From Lachnospiraceae bacterium (GTDB lineage Bacteria; Bacillota; Clostridia; Lachnospirales; Lachnospiraceae), in contig JAFVSN010000050.1 of the NCBI GenBank assembly GCA_017503735.1, positions 1 through 64,000 of the forward strand: 64,000 nucleotides of DNA. Direction: 5' to 3'. The position numbers and the translations under genes are program-made. Below are positions 8,342 to 16,595 of this stretch, piece by piece. Under the pieces are notes generated by a model that saw only the letters and a list, made by a program, of their open reading frames with translations, made no database searches and was not told the origin of the DNA. Within the stretch, counting starts at the first letter, position 1. Every line of letters begins with the position of its first letter.

Positions 8342-10735
8342 ATGACAGATCAGGATCGTATTTCAAAAATCGAGCGTTCCATCGCCGATTTGGAACAAAT
8401 ATTGCACGAACTAAAAACTGAAGTAAAAGATATCAAACAGGCAGAGCCCTCTCCTCTTCCTGAGACGGTTTCTGCTCTGTCGGAGAATGTTCCGACACAG
8501 TCGGCACAAGCAGAACAGCCGATGCAAGCGGAACAAGTAACACAAGCGGCCATGGCAGAACCTTCTGCCACGTCTTCTTCGGATGCGCAAAAACCGGCAA
8601 AGCATTCTGCCACGCCTTCTCCGGACACACAAAAACCGTCAGCACCGTCTGCTACTCCGAAGAAAAAGCGCACCTCTTCCTTCGAGGAGAATTTAGGCGG
8701 AAAAGTCATGGGCATTGTGGCTGCCGTTTTAGTGTTCGTCGGGTTGTTCCTTTTCGGAACGCTTTTGTATGAGCGCTTGGATGACATTGCCCGTATTGCT
8801 TCCATTTATATTGTAAGCTTTCTTTTACTGGGTGCGGGACTTTTCTTTGAGAGAAAGCATAAAAGCTGGTTTACCACCTCTCTGATTGGGTGCGGATTCG
8901 GTGCCGTTTATCTTTCATTATTTATATCCTCGGTTTATTTTGAATTGTTTTCAACAGAGGTGCTTTATCTTCTGCTCTTTTTCTGGCTCGTGGGAATCGG
9001 TGTTTATGTATTCCGCAGAAGTTCCTATGTTGTAGCCCTGCTTGGCCAGACCGGAATCGCCTTTTCCGTAATTTTCGGCGGTATCTTTGCGGAGACCAAA
9101 GGAGAGTTTACCTTCCTTTGTATCTTCTTTGTCCTGCTCTCCCTTCTTTATTTGTGGGTTGTATTGGGACGTTTTCTTCCGCAGACAAAATCAAAAGCTT
9201 ATCCGTGGATTCACCTTGTTGCTGCGGGACTTAATCTTATCGAACTTTGGAGTCTGGCCTTATGCTATGATTCCTTATTCGGTGAATACGGTTCTATCGG
9301 CGGTCGGAACATAACCGCGGGACTCCTGTTATGTTTCTATTGCTTATTGCTTCCGCTCTTCTTTTTATTACGAGGACGGATTTTACTGGGGCTTCCTGTT
9401 TTCCCTCGTTTTTCGGAACCCCGCAAAATCACAAAGGAAACCTTTCCGGTATATAAAACAGGATGGATCTCCATTCTCTTTTTCACCTTATTACAGCTTG
9501 TTTCCTGGGTCGTTTTTTCCGGAATTTTCGGCACTCTTTTTGAAGGCGATATTCCTCACGGATTACTTTTACTTACCGGACTGCTTCTTTCTTTCCTGAT
9601 TACGGAGTTGTTCGGTGCAACCGGCACAGAAGGCAGAGGTTCCTGTATCGTAACGGTTGTGGCTGTTACCTTCACCCTGCTCATCTTTGATTTTCCGGAC
9701 TTTGTACACGCCATCATTACCATCCTCTTTTGGGCGGTTACTTCTCTTGTCGGAATGTTCGGTTCCGAATGTCCGGTACGATCCGTCTTAAATCCTGCCA
9801 CAAAAAAGTGGGAGTTCCTTTGCGAACAAAAAAGCGGACGGTGCTTTGAAAAATTCACCTCCTGCGTGTACGGCTTTTTGCTTTTGTTTTCTTATCATTA
9901 TAACTCCGCACCGGAAATGCTCTGGCTCTCCGGTATTGTAAGCCTCCTTTTCTTTACAGGATTGTTTATCTTCTTATATCGGAAAGGACGCACCCAACGG
10001 TTCGGGGATGCCTGGAAAAATGAGCTCTATCTGTTTGCACTCATCCACGTCTTTTGGATTCTTGCCTATGCATCGGAGTTCTTCTTTACGGAAGAAATTT
10101 ACGGAATGACTTTGACTCTTTCCGTACTTGTTCTGTGCAACAGCATTGCTTTTTACTCCGGATTCTGCCAAAAGCTTGCATTCCCGGTCAAAAAGGACAC
10201 GGGCGCGCTTCTCATTGTGCGTCTTGTTCATACCTCCCTTTGGATTTGGGGACTTGCCCTGCTCCATAGCGGTGCTATGGAAGACCACCCGCTCCTCTGT
10301 GTCTGGATGATTCTTTTGACCTTGTTCTTATGCGGAAGCGGCATGTATGCACAGTATAAAACATATCAAAAACATACCGGTCTGGGCATTTACTTCGGTT
10401 TACGCGTCACGCTGTATACCATTGCCGTTATGACTGCCTTTGACAATCTGGAAGGATATGTCATCAGTTGTGTCCTGCTTTGTCTTGCTATTGTTGCGGT
10501 ACTTTCCGGTTTTCCGCTTCGCCTGGCTCCGCTTCGCATCTACGGCCTATGCCTGGCCATGCTTGCGGTAATTAAGCTTATGATGATTGATGTGGAACAC
10601 GATAATTCCATGGAAACCGTGCTTTGTTTCCTGGGTGCCGGAATTCTTTGCTTTGCCATTAACTTTATCTACAACCATGTGAAAAAACGTTTTCAACCGG
10701 ACAAAAATGAGTCCATAGAAAATACGTCAAAATAG
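8342..10735 (+). CDS. DUF2339 family polytopic membrane protein
   Basis: The 797-residue product starts with a short coiled coil (residues 1-35, ISKIERSIADLEQILHELK), then an Ala/Pro/Gln/Thr-rich linker to about 115 with repeated AEQ/MQAEQ and SATPSPDTQKPS units, then about 25 hydrophobic segments to residue 775 and a basic tail. The junction ENLGGKVMGIVAAVLVFVG, where the first membrane helix begins, is typical of DUF2339 proteins. The family has no established biochemical role. An AAGGGGGA ribosome binding site precedes the ATG, and the CotH-like gene follows after 26 bp, so the two are probably cotranscribed. Confidence 0.8.
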   Translation: MTDQDRISKIERSIADLEQILHELKTEVKDIKQAEPSPLPETVSALSENVPTQSAQAEQPMQAEQVTQAAMAEPSATSSSDAQKPAKHSATPSPDTQKPSAPSATPKKKRTSSFEENLGGKVMGIVAAVLVFVGLFLFGTLLYERLDDIARIASIYIVSFLLLGAGLFFERKHKSWFTTSLIGCGFGAVYLSLFISSVYFELFSTEVLYLLLFFWLVGIGVYVFRRSSYVVALLGQTGIAFSVIFGGIFAETKGEFTFLCIFFVLLSLLYLWVVLGRFLPQTKSKAYPWIHLVAAGLNLIELWSLALCYDSLFGEYGSIGGRNITAGLLLCFYCLLLPLFFLLRGRILLGLPVFPRFSEPRKITKETFPVYKTGWISILFFTLLQLVSWVVFSGIFGTLFEGDIPHGLLLLTGLLLSFLITELFGATGTEGRGSCIVTVVAVTFTLLIFDFPDFVHAIITILFWAVTSLVGMFGSECPVRSVLNPATKKWEFLCEQKSGRCFEKFTSCVYGFLLLFSYHYNSAPEMLWLSGIVSLLFFTGLFIFLYRKGRTQRFGDAWKNELYLFALIHVFWILAYASEFFFTEEIYGMTLTLSVLVLCNSIAFYSGFCQKLAFPVKKDTGALLIVRLVHTSLWIWGLALLHSGAMEDHPLLCVWMILLTLFLCGSGMYAQYKTYQKHTGLGIYFGLRVTLYTIAVMTAFDNLEGYVISCVLLCLAIVAVLSGFPLRLAPLRIYGLCLAMLAVIKLMMIDVEHDNSMETVLCFLGAGILCFAINFIYNHVKKRFQPDKNESIENTSK

Positions 10736-10761
10736 CAATCCTATGACTGAAGGAGGACAAT

Positions 10762-12333
10762 ATGAAACGATTTTCCATATACATAGCATTATTTTTTCTG
10801 GGTTGTTTTTTTACCGCATGTTCCGGTAAAGACTCCGCCTCAGTGAATCCCGATTCCCTTACAGACATTCCGGTTCTCTCGATTCAAACCAAGAGTACCG
10901 ACAAAAATGTCATGGATTTTGTGACCGAACCGGTAGCGACTCATGTGGCAGAATCCATTGCCTCCTGGACCCCGGGCTATGAAATGCCTCCGGCTCCCTA
11001 TTACGAGCCGTGTACCGTAACACTTACCGATACGGATCAAACCGTGCTGTTGGATTCGGTAAATGCCGAAGTGAAAGTACGGGGAAACTGGACCACGTCC
11101 TATGATAAAAAGCCGTTGCGCATTAAATTTGAGGAATCCGTGAGTCTGTTAGGCTTAAACGATGGTGCTACCTTTAAAAACTGGCTCCTCTTAGCGGAAT
11201 ACAAGGATGCTTCCATGCTCCGCAACAAAACCGCCCTTTCCCTTGCAAGTGAACTTCTTGCCAAAGACGGACTTTATGTTTCCGATGCGGAATTTGTAGA
11301 GGTTATCATTAACGGACAATACTGGGGTGTTTATTTGCTTGCGGAACAGCAACAGATTAACAAGGACCGGGTAAACATTACCGAAGCCGCGGAAGGATAT
11401 ACCGGCACGGACATCGGATATTTTATGGAATTTGACGGGTACTACATGAACGAAGAACCGCTTCAGCAATTTCATGTGGATTATGCCGAAAATGGGGAAC
11501 TGATTCCCTTTGACGGCAAAAACGGAGACGGAAGAACCATGAAGTGCTTAAGTGACCCGGAGTTCGGAAGAAAAAAAGACATCGGAATAACCATTAAAAG
11601 TGACATTTACTCCGAAGAGCAACGGGATTTTATTGCTTCCTTTGTAAACAACGTATACAACATTATGTACGAAGCCGCTTATCAGAATACAGCCTATATC
11701 TTTAATGAAACTTATACCGACATCTACCGAACCGAAGAAATTTCTCCGCAGGAAGCGGTAGAGCGGGTGGTCAATGTCAACTCACTGGCAGATGCCTACC
11801 TGATTAACGAATTACTTTGTGACGCGGATGTTTACTGGTCCAGCTTTTTCCTCAGTGCGGATTTCGGGCCGGAAGGAGATAAAAAACTTACCTTCAATGC
11901 TCCGTGGGACTTTGATTCTGCCATGGGAAACAAAAATCGTTGTGCGGACGGCACCGGCTTTTATGCCGCCAATATCGTTCCGGATGTAAACGGAGGACCG
12001 TATCACGGAGGGGAATATAATACCATCAATCCGTGGTTGGCGGTATTGGCATACGAAGACTGGTATCAGGACATTATTCGTTCAAAATGGACCGACGCTT
12101 ACGATTCCGGTGTGTTTGACCGCGCCTATTCGACACTGGAAGCCGACCAGGCACGCTGCGTCGAAGCCTTTTCCCGTAATTACGACAAGTGGGACAACAT
12201 CAATAGTTCCGTCTTTGCCGCCGAATTATCCCTGCAATCCGCTCTTTGCAGAACCCAGGTCGAAGCTGCCGATTTTCTGTTGGATTGGTTAAAATCCAGG
12301 GTAGAATTCTTAAACGATTATTGGCATTCCTAA
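10762..12333 (+). CDS. CotH-like (spore-coat kinase family) lipoprotein
   Basis: The 523-residue protein has a lipoprotein signal (hydrophobic stretch ending FFTAC, lipidated Cys20), a short linker, then a CotH domain: VKVRGNWTTSYDKKPLRIKF near 95-115, KNWLLLAEYKDASMLRNKTA, INGQYWGVYLLAEQ and the conserved acidic NAPWDFDSAMGN near 380. CotH in Bacillus is an atypical Fam20C-like kinase that phosphorylates spore-coat proteins; the lipidated, secreted form here is more likely to act at the cell surface, and its substrate is unknown. GGAGG precedes the ATG. It ends before a strong terminator at 12421. Confidence 0.82.
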   Translation: MKRFSIYIALFFLGCFFTACSGKDSASVNPDSLTDIPVLSIQTKSTDKNVMDFVTEPVATHVAESIASWTPGYEMPPAPYYEPCTVTLTDTDQTVLLDSVNAEVKVRGNWTTSYDKKPLRIKFEESVSLLGLNDGATFKNWLLLAEYKDASMLRNKTALSLASELLAKDGLYVSDAEFVEVIINGQYWGVYLLAEQQQINKDRVNITEAAEGYTGTDIGYFMEFDGYYMNEEPLQQFHVDYAENGELIPFDGKNGDGRTMKCLSDPEFGRKKDIGITIKSDIYSEEQRDFIASFVNNVYNIMYEAAYQNTAYIFNETYTDIYRTEEISPQEAVERVVNVNSLADAYLINELLCDADVYWSSFFLSADFGPEGDKKLTFNAPWDFDSAMGNKNRCADGTGFYAANIVPDVNGGPYHGGEYNTINPWLAVLAYEDWYQDIIRSKWTDAYDSGVFDRAYSTLEADQARCVEAFSRNYDKWDNINSSVFAAELSLQSALCRTQVEAADFLLDWLKSRVEFLNDYWHS

Positions 12334-12420
12334 AAGGCAAAGGGTTTTATCGCCGGCGACCCTTTCCGTTCAGACAGTTACTGAGATAGCAAATCGTCCG
12401 GCAAACCTCTAACCAAGAAC

Positions 12421-12452
12421 GGCGCAGACAAAGGCATTGTCTGCGCCATTTT
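12421..12452 (+). terminator. Rho-independent terminator after the CotH-like gene
   Basis: GGCGCAGACAA at 12421 pairs with TTGTCTGCGCC ending at 12447 around a five-base loop, followed by ATTTT. A weaker hairpin (AAAGGGT/ACCCTTT) lies upstream around 12339-12366. The rest of the 12334-12624 gap shows no gene. Confidence 0.75.
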
Positions 12453-12624
12453 AAATTCTCTGTTTTTTTCCGGCACCCCTGTTTTCTGTATTGCACGGCC
12501 GCTCCTTTTCCCCACTCCCTGATTCTGCTTATTTTCCGGCACAAGGTTTGCGGGTCACGATTTCTTATTGTAGCATATGCCGTTTTTACATTTCGGTGCC
12601 TGCTATTTTACCTTTTTAACATCC

Positions 12625-12942
12625 CTACAGATTTCGTTCCATGGCTTCTGCCAGTTCGCCACGGGATACCGCCCCCCGGATTCGCTCGGTTTCCTGTCCG
12701 TCTTTAAAAAAGACCAGTGTCGGGATGGACATTACCCTGTATTTCATTGCCACATCCTGTGCCTCATCCACATCCAGTTTATACACCGCCGCTTTTCCCG
12801 CGTACTCCTCGGAAAGTTGCTCCACTGCCGGCGCTACCATCTTGCACGGTCCGCACCAGGTTGCAAAAAAATCTACCAACACCGTTCCCTTTGTGTCTTC
12901 TACTTTTTCTTTAAAGTTTTCTGCTGTCAAATGCTCTGCCAT
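12625..12942 (-). CDS. trxA: Thioredoxin
   Basis: A 105-residue thioredoxin that reduces cytoplasmic protein disulfides. It has the WCGPC active site (FFATWCGPCKMVAPAVEQL about residues 25-43) and the conserved cis-Pro in SIPTLVFF. The frame can be extended eight codons, but the ATG at 12942 is preceded by GGAAAGGAG at good spacing and gives the standard thioredoxin N-terminus (MAEHLTAENF). It lies 26 bp after trmB and is probably transcribed with it. Confidence 0.96.
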   Translation of the reverse strand: MAEHLTAENFKEKVEDTKGTVLVDFFATWCGPCKMVAPAVEQLSEEYAGKAAVYKLDVDEAQDVAMKYRVMSIPTLVFFKDGQETERIRGAVSRGELAEAMERNL

Positions 12943-12968
12943 ATTGTTCTCCTTTCCGTTAAACAAAC

Positions 12969-13619
12969 TTACTTCCTTTTTGGTTTTCTGGCTACCATAC
13001 GATGAATGGGATTCCCCAAAGCAGAGAATTTCTCCTCATACTCTGTCATTACATTTCCTTCCGCATACGGGCTGTGATGCAAATCATATGTTACTTCCGT
13101 CAGCTCCCACCCGGCTTCCTTTGCTTCTTCTACAGAAAAATCAAATAGACCGCGATTGTCTGTTTTAAAGCAAATCTCGCCCTCCGGTTTTAAAAATTGT
13201 TCGTAGCGGGCGAGGAATTCCTTTGAAGTAAGGCGGCGTTTGGCGTGTCGCTCCTTCGGCCACGGGTCGGAAAAATTCAAATAGATCCGGTCTACTTCTC
13301 CCGGCGCGAACACTTCCGGCAAGATTGCCGCATCCACAGAAAGAAAGGTAAGATTCGTAAGTTCTTCTTTTTCTTTTTTCTTTTCTATGGCCCGAATTAA
13401 TACACTGGCATACTTTTCCACACCGATATAATGAATGTCGGGATGAAGTTCCGCCAATGTGGTAATAAACTTTCCTTTTCCCATTCCGATTTCCACATGA
13501 AGCGGTGCTTCCTTCCCGAAATAAGCACTCCAGCTTCCTTTCTTTTCCTGCGGAGTTTGGGTTACATATTCACTGACTGCAATTTCTTCTCTTGCGCCTT
13601 TTATATTTCTGAGTCGCAT
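12969..13619 (-). CDS. trmB: tRNA (guanine-N7-)-methyltransferase TrmB
   Basis: The 216-residue enzyme methylates G46 of tRNAs with S-adenosylmethionine. It shows the class I methyltransferase motif VEIGMGKGKF near residue 43, the family signature YLNFSDPWPKERHAKRRL near 118-135, and KPEGEICFKTDNRGLF. CGGAGGGA precedes the ATG. First gene of a two-gene unit with trxA, with its own promoter at 13653-13681. Confidence 0.97.
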   Translation of the reverse strand: MRLRNIKGAREEIAVSEYVTQTPQEKKGSWSAYFGKEAPLHVEIGMGKGKFITTLAELHPDIHYIGVEKYASVLIRAIEKKKEKEELTNLTFLSVDAAILPEVFAPGEVDRIYLNFSDPWPKERHAKRRLTSKEFLARYEQFLKPEGEICFKTDNRGLFDFSVEEAKEAGWELTEVTYDLHHSPYAEGNVMTEYEEKFSALGNPIHRMVARKPKRK

Positions 13620-13652
13620 AATTCCCTCCGGATACCGATCTTATTATGCTTT

Positions 13653-13681
13653 ATTTTATCACACTTTATCCCATAAGACAA
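13653..13681 (-). promoter_or_regulatory. Sigma-A promoter of trmB-trxA
   Basis: On the minus strand TTGTCT (13681-13676) and TAAAAT (13658-13653) are separated by 17 bp, 33 bp before the trmB ATG. The -35 box overlaps the edge of the divergent promoter for the regulator gene. Confidence 0.6.
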
Positions 13682-13682
13682 C

Positions 13683-13711
13683 TTGCTTTTTTATTCCCCA
13701 CATGCTATAAT
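13683..13711 (+). promoter_or_regulatory. Sigma-A promoter of the regulator-araD-map unit
   Basis: TTGCTT (13683-13688), a 17-bp spacer, and a perfect TATAAT (13706-13711). The predicted start of transcription is near 13718, inside the repeat described at 13718-13748. Confidence 0.75.
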
Positions 13712-13717
13712 GACCAC

Positions 13718-13748
13718 ACAACTTTTATACAATTAGAATACAACTTTT
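13718..13748 (+). promoter_or_regulatory. Candidate operator: two ACAACTTTT direct repeats
   Basis: ACAACTTTT occurs at 13718-13726 and 13740-13748, 22 bp apart (about two helical turns), covering the predicted transcription start and upstream of the regulator's own gene. A repressor bound here would block the promoter, which fits autoregulation by the GntR/LacI-type protein encoded next. Seen: the repeats. Inferred: binding. Confidence 0.45.
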
Positions 13749-13777
13749 GACAAAAAAGAAAGGCAGGTGTACATCTT

Positions 13778-14878
13778 TTGCCGATTAAAAATTTACTGAA
13801 GCACCGGCGTATTTCCCAGTGGATTGTAAATTCCATTAACAACGGATACTTCAAACCCGGAGATAAGCTTCCTTCGGAACATGCTTTGGCAGAACAATTC
13901 GATACCAGCCGGCAAACCGTCCGGCATGCTACGGATGAACTTGTACAGCGTGGCCTATTGTCCCGACAACGAGGAAGCGGTACCTACGTTTGCGGTACTT
14001 CCTTTTCGGATCGTTTTTCTCCCAAACGGGTCGGTGTTATTACTACCTATTTGGACGACTACATCTTTCCCGGCATCATCCGGGGAATTGAAGACGTTCT
14101 GACCGCACAGGGCTACACCATCTCCCTTGGTATCACTCATAACCGGCACACGGACGAAACCGCGTGTCTGCAACGTATCTTGGAGGACAATGTGTGCGGA
14201 CTGATTGTGGAAGGGACAAAATCTTCGTTCCCCAGCCCCAACCTGCCGTTATTTGAAGAACTCCGCTCCCGCGGGATTCCGATGATTTTCCTTAACGGCT
14301 ATTACCGGGAATTCTCCCAGTGCGGTGTTTTTCAGGACGATGTTGCAGCAGGCAAGCTGTTGACCGAACATCTTTTGGAAAACGGTCATAAGAAATTCGC
14401 GGCAATCTTTAAAGCGGACGACTTGCAGGGATTAAAGAGATTTCAGGGAATGGCACTTGCCCTTACCGCTGCAAATATTCCGGTAGACGACCAACGCATT
14501 TTATGGTTTACCACGGAAGACCTTCCGGATCTTTTCTCCGGCGAGATGGATGCCTTTGTATTAAAACGGTTCGGCGATGCAACTGCCCTCATTTGTTACA
14601 ACGACCAGATTGCGGCACAAGTTTATGAATTACTGAAACGAAACGGGAAATCCGTTCCGGAGGATATTTCCTTTGTCAGTTTCGATAATTCCCCTCTTGC
14701 GGCAGACGTGGCATACGGTTTTACTTCCGCCATCTATCCTTCCGCCGAAATCGGAAACGCCGCTGCCAATCTTTTGCTTCGCTGTATCCGGGATAACACC
14801 TTACGGGAGCATGTACGACTGGCACCGGATATTTGTTATCGTTCCTCGGTTCGAACCCTATCGGACAATGAAAAATAA
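13778..14878 (+). CDS. GntR-type HTH / LacI-type sugar-binding transcriptional regulator (AraR-like)
   Basis: The 366-residue protein has a GntR-type winged helix at residues 1-75 (SQWIVNSINNGYFKPGDKLP, SRQTVRHATDELVQRGLL, GSGTYV) and a periplasmic-binding-protein-like effector domain (VGVITTYLDDYIFPGIIRGI onwards). This architecture is that of AraR, the arabinose repressor of Bacillus. It is encoded directly before araD, which supports pentose sensing. The start is TTG, with AGGCAGGTG 8-10 bp upstream; no ATG upstream fits. The effector is likely L-arabinose or a related pentose, inferred from context only. Confidence 0.82.
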   Translation: MPIKNLLKHRRISQWIVNSINNGYFKPGDKLPSEHALAEQFDTSRQTVRHATDELVQRGLLSRQRGSGTYVCGTSFSDRFSPKRVGVITTYLDDYIFPGIIRGIEDVLTAQGYTISLGITHNRHTDETACLQRILEDNVCGLIVEGTKSSFPSPNLPLFEELRSRGIPMIFLNGYYREFSQCGVFQDDVAAGKLLTEHLLENGHKKFAAIFKADDLQGLKRFQGMALALTAANIPVDDQRILWFTTEDLPDLFSGEMDAFVLKRFGDATALICYNDQIAAQVYELLKRNGKSVPEDISFVSFDNSPLAADVAYGFTSAIYPSAEIGNAAANLLLRCIRDNTLREHVRLAPDICYRSSVRTLSDNEK

Positions 14879-14903
14879 AAAGTTTAAATAAAGGAGAATC
14901 GTT

Positions 14904-15605
14904 ATGTTAGAACAGTTAAAAAAAGAAGTTTATGAAGCAAACATGCTTCTTCCGAAGTATGGTCTGATTACCTTTACCTGGGGTAATGTTTCCGGTATCG
15001 ATCGGGAAAAAGGTCTGGTAGTCATTAAGCCGTCCGGTGTGGAGTATGACAAAATGACCGCCGACGATATGGTTGTGGTGGATTTAGACGGCAATCGTGT
15101 GGAAGGAACCTTAAATCCGTCCTCCGATACTCCGACCCACATCGAGCTTTACAAAGCATTTCCGAATATCGGCGGAGTTGTCCACACCCACTCCCGCTGG
15201 GCTACCACTTTTGCACAATCCGGTCGCGGCATTCCGGCCTTCGGTACAACCCACGCGGACTATTTCTACGGCGAGATTCCGTGTACCAGAAAGATGACCC
15301 CGGAGGAAATCAAAGGAGCCTACGAAAAGGAAACCGGTACCGTAATCATCGAACGTTTCAATGAACTCAACATCAATCCGGACGATGTTCCGGGGGTTGT
15401 TGTTTACAGCCACGGTCCGTTCACCTGGGGTACCGACCCGCACAACGCCGTACATAACGCTGTTGTATTAGAAGAAATTTCCTTCATGGCATGGCATAAT
15501 CTTGCTTTATCAAACGGTACGCTTCCGCAGATGCAGCAGGAACTTTTGGATAAGCACTACTTAAGAAAACACGGTGCCAACGCTTACTACGGTCAGGGAA
15601 AATAA
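14904..15605 (+). CDS. araD: L-ribulose-5-phosphate 4-epimerase
   Basis: Class II aldolase-family enzyme that converts L-ribulose 5-phosphate to D-xylulose 5-phosphate, linking arabinose use to the pentose phosphate pathway. At 233 residues it matches bacterial AraD. Visible are [10 protein letters not shown] (phosphate binding), [23 protein letters not shown], the metal-binding His pair in [10 protein letters not shown] near 95, and YSHGPFTWG near 170. AAAGGAG precedes the ATG. No araA or araB is nearby, so the pathway's other genes must lie elsewhere. Confidence 0.95.
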   Translation: MLEQLKKEVYEANMLLPKYGLITFTWGNVSGIDREKGLVVIKPSGVEYDKMTADDMVVVDLDGNRVEGTLNPSSDTPTHIELYKAFPNIGGVVHTHSRWATTFAQSGRGIPAFGTTHADYFYGEIPCTRKMTPEEIKGAYEKETGTVIIERFNELNINPDDVPGVVVYSHGPFTWGTDPHNAVHNAVVLEEISFMAWHNLALSNGTLPQMQQELLDKHYLRKHGANAYYGQGK

Positions 15606-15620
15606 CAAAGGAGTCTTTTC

Positions 15621-16493
15621 ATGGAAAAGATAGAACGCAATGCACCTTGTTGGTGCGGCAGCCAAAGAAAATATAAAGTTTGTCACGCAGCCTTCGATGA
15701 CAAACTGAAAAAATACGAAAAGGAACCTTACCCGATTCCTACCAGAGACTTAATTAAAAATGCGGAGCAAATCGAAGGAATCCGGCAAAGCAGCAAGATC
15801 AACATTGCTGTTTTGGATTATGTGGCAGAGCATATCCGTCCGGGAATGTCTACCGCAGAGATTGACGAACTGGTTTACCAAAAAACTACGGAACTGGGAG
15901 GCATACCCGCTCCCTTGGGATACGAAGGCTTTCCTTGCAGTTGCTGTGTTTCCGTAAACTCTGTGGTCTGTCACGGGATTCCGGACGAGGAAGCTTTTTT
16001 GGAAGACGGCGACATTGTAAACGTGGATGTTTCCACGATTTACAAAGGTTACTTTTCCGACTCTTCCCGTATGTTTCTTATAGGTAACGTCAGCGAAGAG
16101 GCCCGTCGTCTGGTGGAAGTTACCGAGCAAAGTCTTCAGGTAGGTCTGCAAAAAGTGAAACCGTGGACACGATTAGGGGATATGGGGGCCGCTATTCATG
16201 AGTTTATCAAAAGCCACGGCTATACTGTAGTGAAAGAAATCGGCGGTCACGGCATCGGCTTGGAGTTCCACGAAGAACCATGGGTCAGCTATGTATCCAA
16301 ACCGGGCACCGAAATGTTACTGGTGCCGGGTATGGTCTTTACCATTGAACCAATGGTAAATATGGGAAAAGACGATATTTTTATCGATGAGGACGACGGT
16401 TGGACCGTATATACCGAAGACGGCTCCCTCTCGGCGCAATGGGAAATCACCGTTTTAGTTACGGAAAGCGGTTATGAAATCTTAACCTATTAA
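15621..16493 (+). CDS. map: Methionine aminopeptidase type I with N-terminal SEC-C zinc motif
   Basis: Removes the initiator methionine from new proteins. Residues 1-25 form a SEC-C motif (APCWCGSQRKYKVCHAAF, C-x-C-x8-CH), which is a small zinc-binding element also seen at the SecA C-terminus; residues about 40-290 are the pita-bread peptidase with metal ligands in NVDVSTIYKGYFSDSS, GGHGIGLEFHEEP, FTIEPMV and QWEITVLV. Total 290 residues. It follows araD by 15 bp with AAGGAG, so it appears cotranscribed with a pentose operon, unlike the usual ribosomal-protein context; it is probably a second copy in the genome. Confidence 0.94.
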   Translation: MEKIERNAPCWCGSQRKYKVCHAAFDDKLKKYEKEPYPIPTRDLIKNAEQIEGIRQSSKINIAVLDYVAEHIRPGMSTAEIDELVYQKTTELGGIPAPLGYEGFPCSCCVSVNSVVCHGIPDEEAFLEDGDIVNVDVSTIYKGYFSDSSRMFLIGNVSEEARRLVEVTEQSLQVGLQKVKPWTRLGDMGAAIHEFIKSHGYTVVKEIGGHGIGLEFHEEPWVSYVSKPGTEMLLVPGMVFTIEPMVNMGKDDIFIDEDDGWTVYTEDGSLSAQWEITVLVTESGYEILTY

Positions 16494-16509
16494 GCATTTC
16501 TTTTCCCTC

Positions 16510-16538
16510 TCGACAAGTACGCTTTTTTACACTATAAT
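16510..16538 (+). promoter_or_regulatory. Sigma-A promoter of the D,D-carboxypeptidase gene
   Basis: TCGACA (16510-16515), 17-bp spacer, perfect TATAAT (16533-16538). Transcription should begin near 16545, within the hairpin that follows. Confidence 0.7.
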
Positions 16539-16540
16539 AA

Positions 16541-16573
16541 AAGCGTGGTGTGCTCCTACAACACATCACGCTT
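16541..16573 (+). promoter_or_regulatory. Hairpin at the very 5' end of the carboxypeptidase mRNA
   Basis: AAGCGTGGTGTG pairs with CACATCACGCTT (one G-U pair) around a nine-base loop, followed by ATTCTTTTTGGGAGG. Because the predicted transcript begins at its left arm it could be a 5'-stabilising stem; because a T-run follows it could also terminate read-through from map. Both roles are inference. Confidence 0.5.
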
Positions 16574-16595
16574 ATTCTTTTTGGGAGGAATGTAT

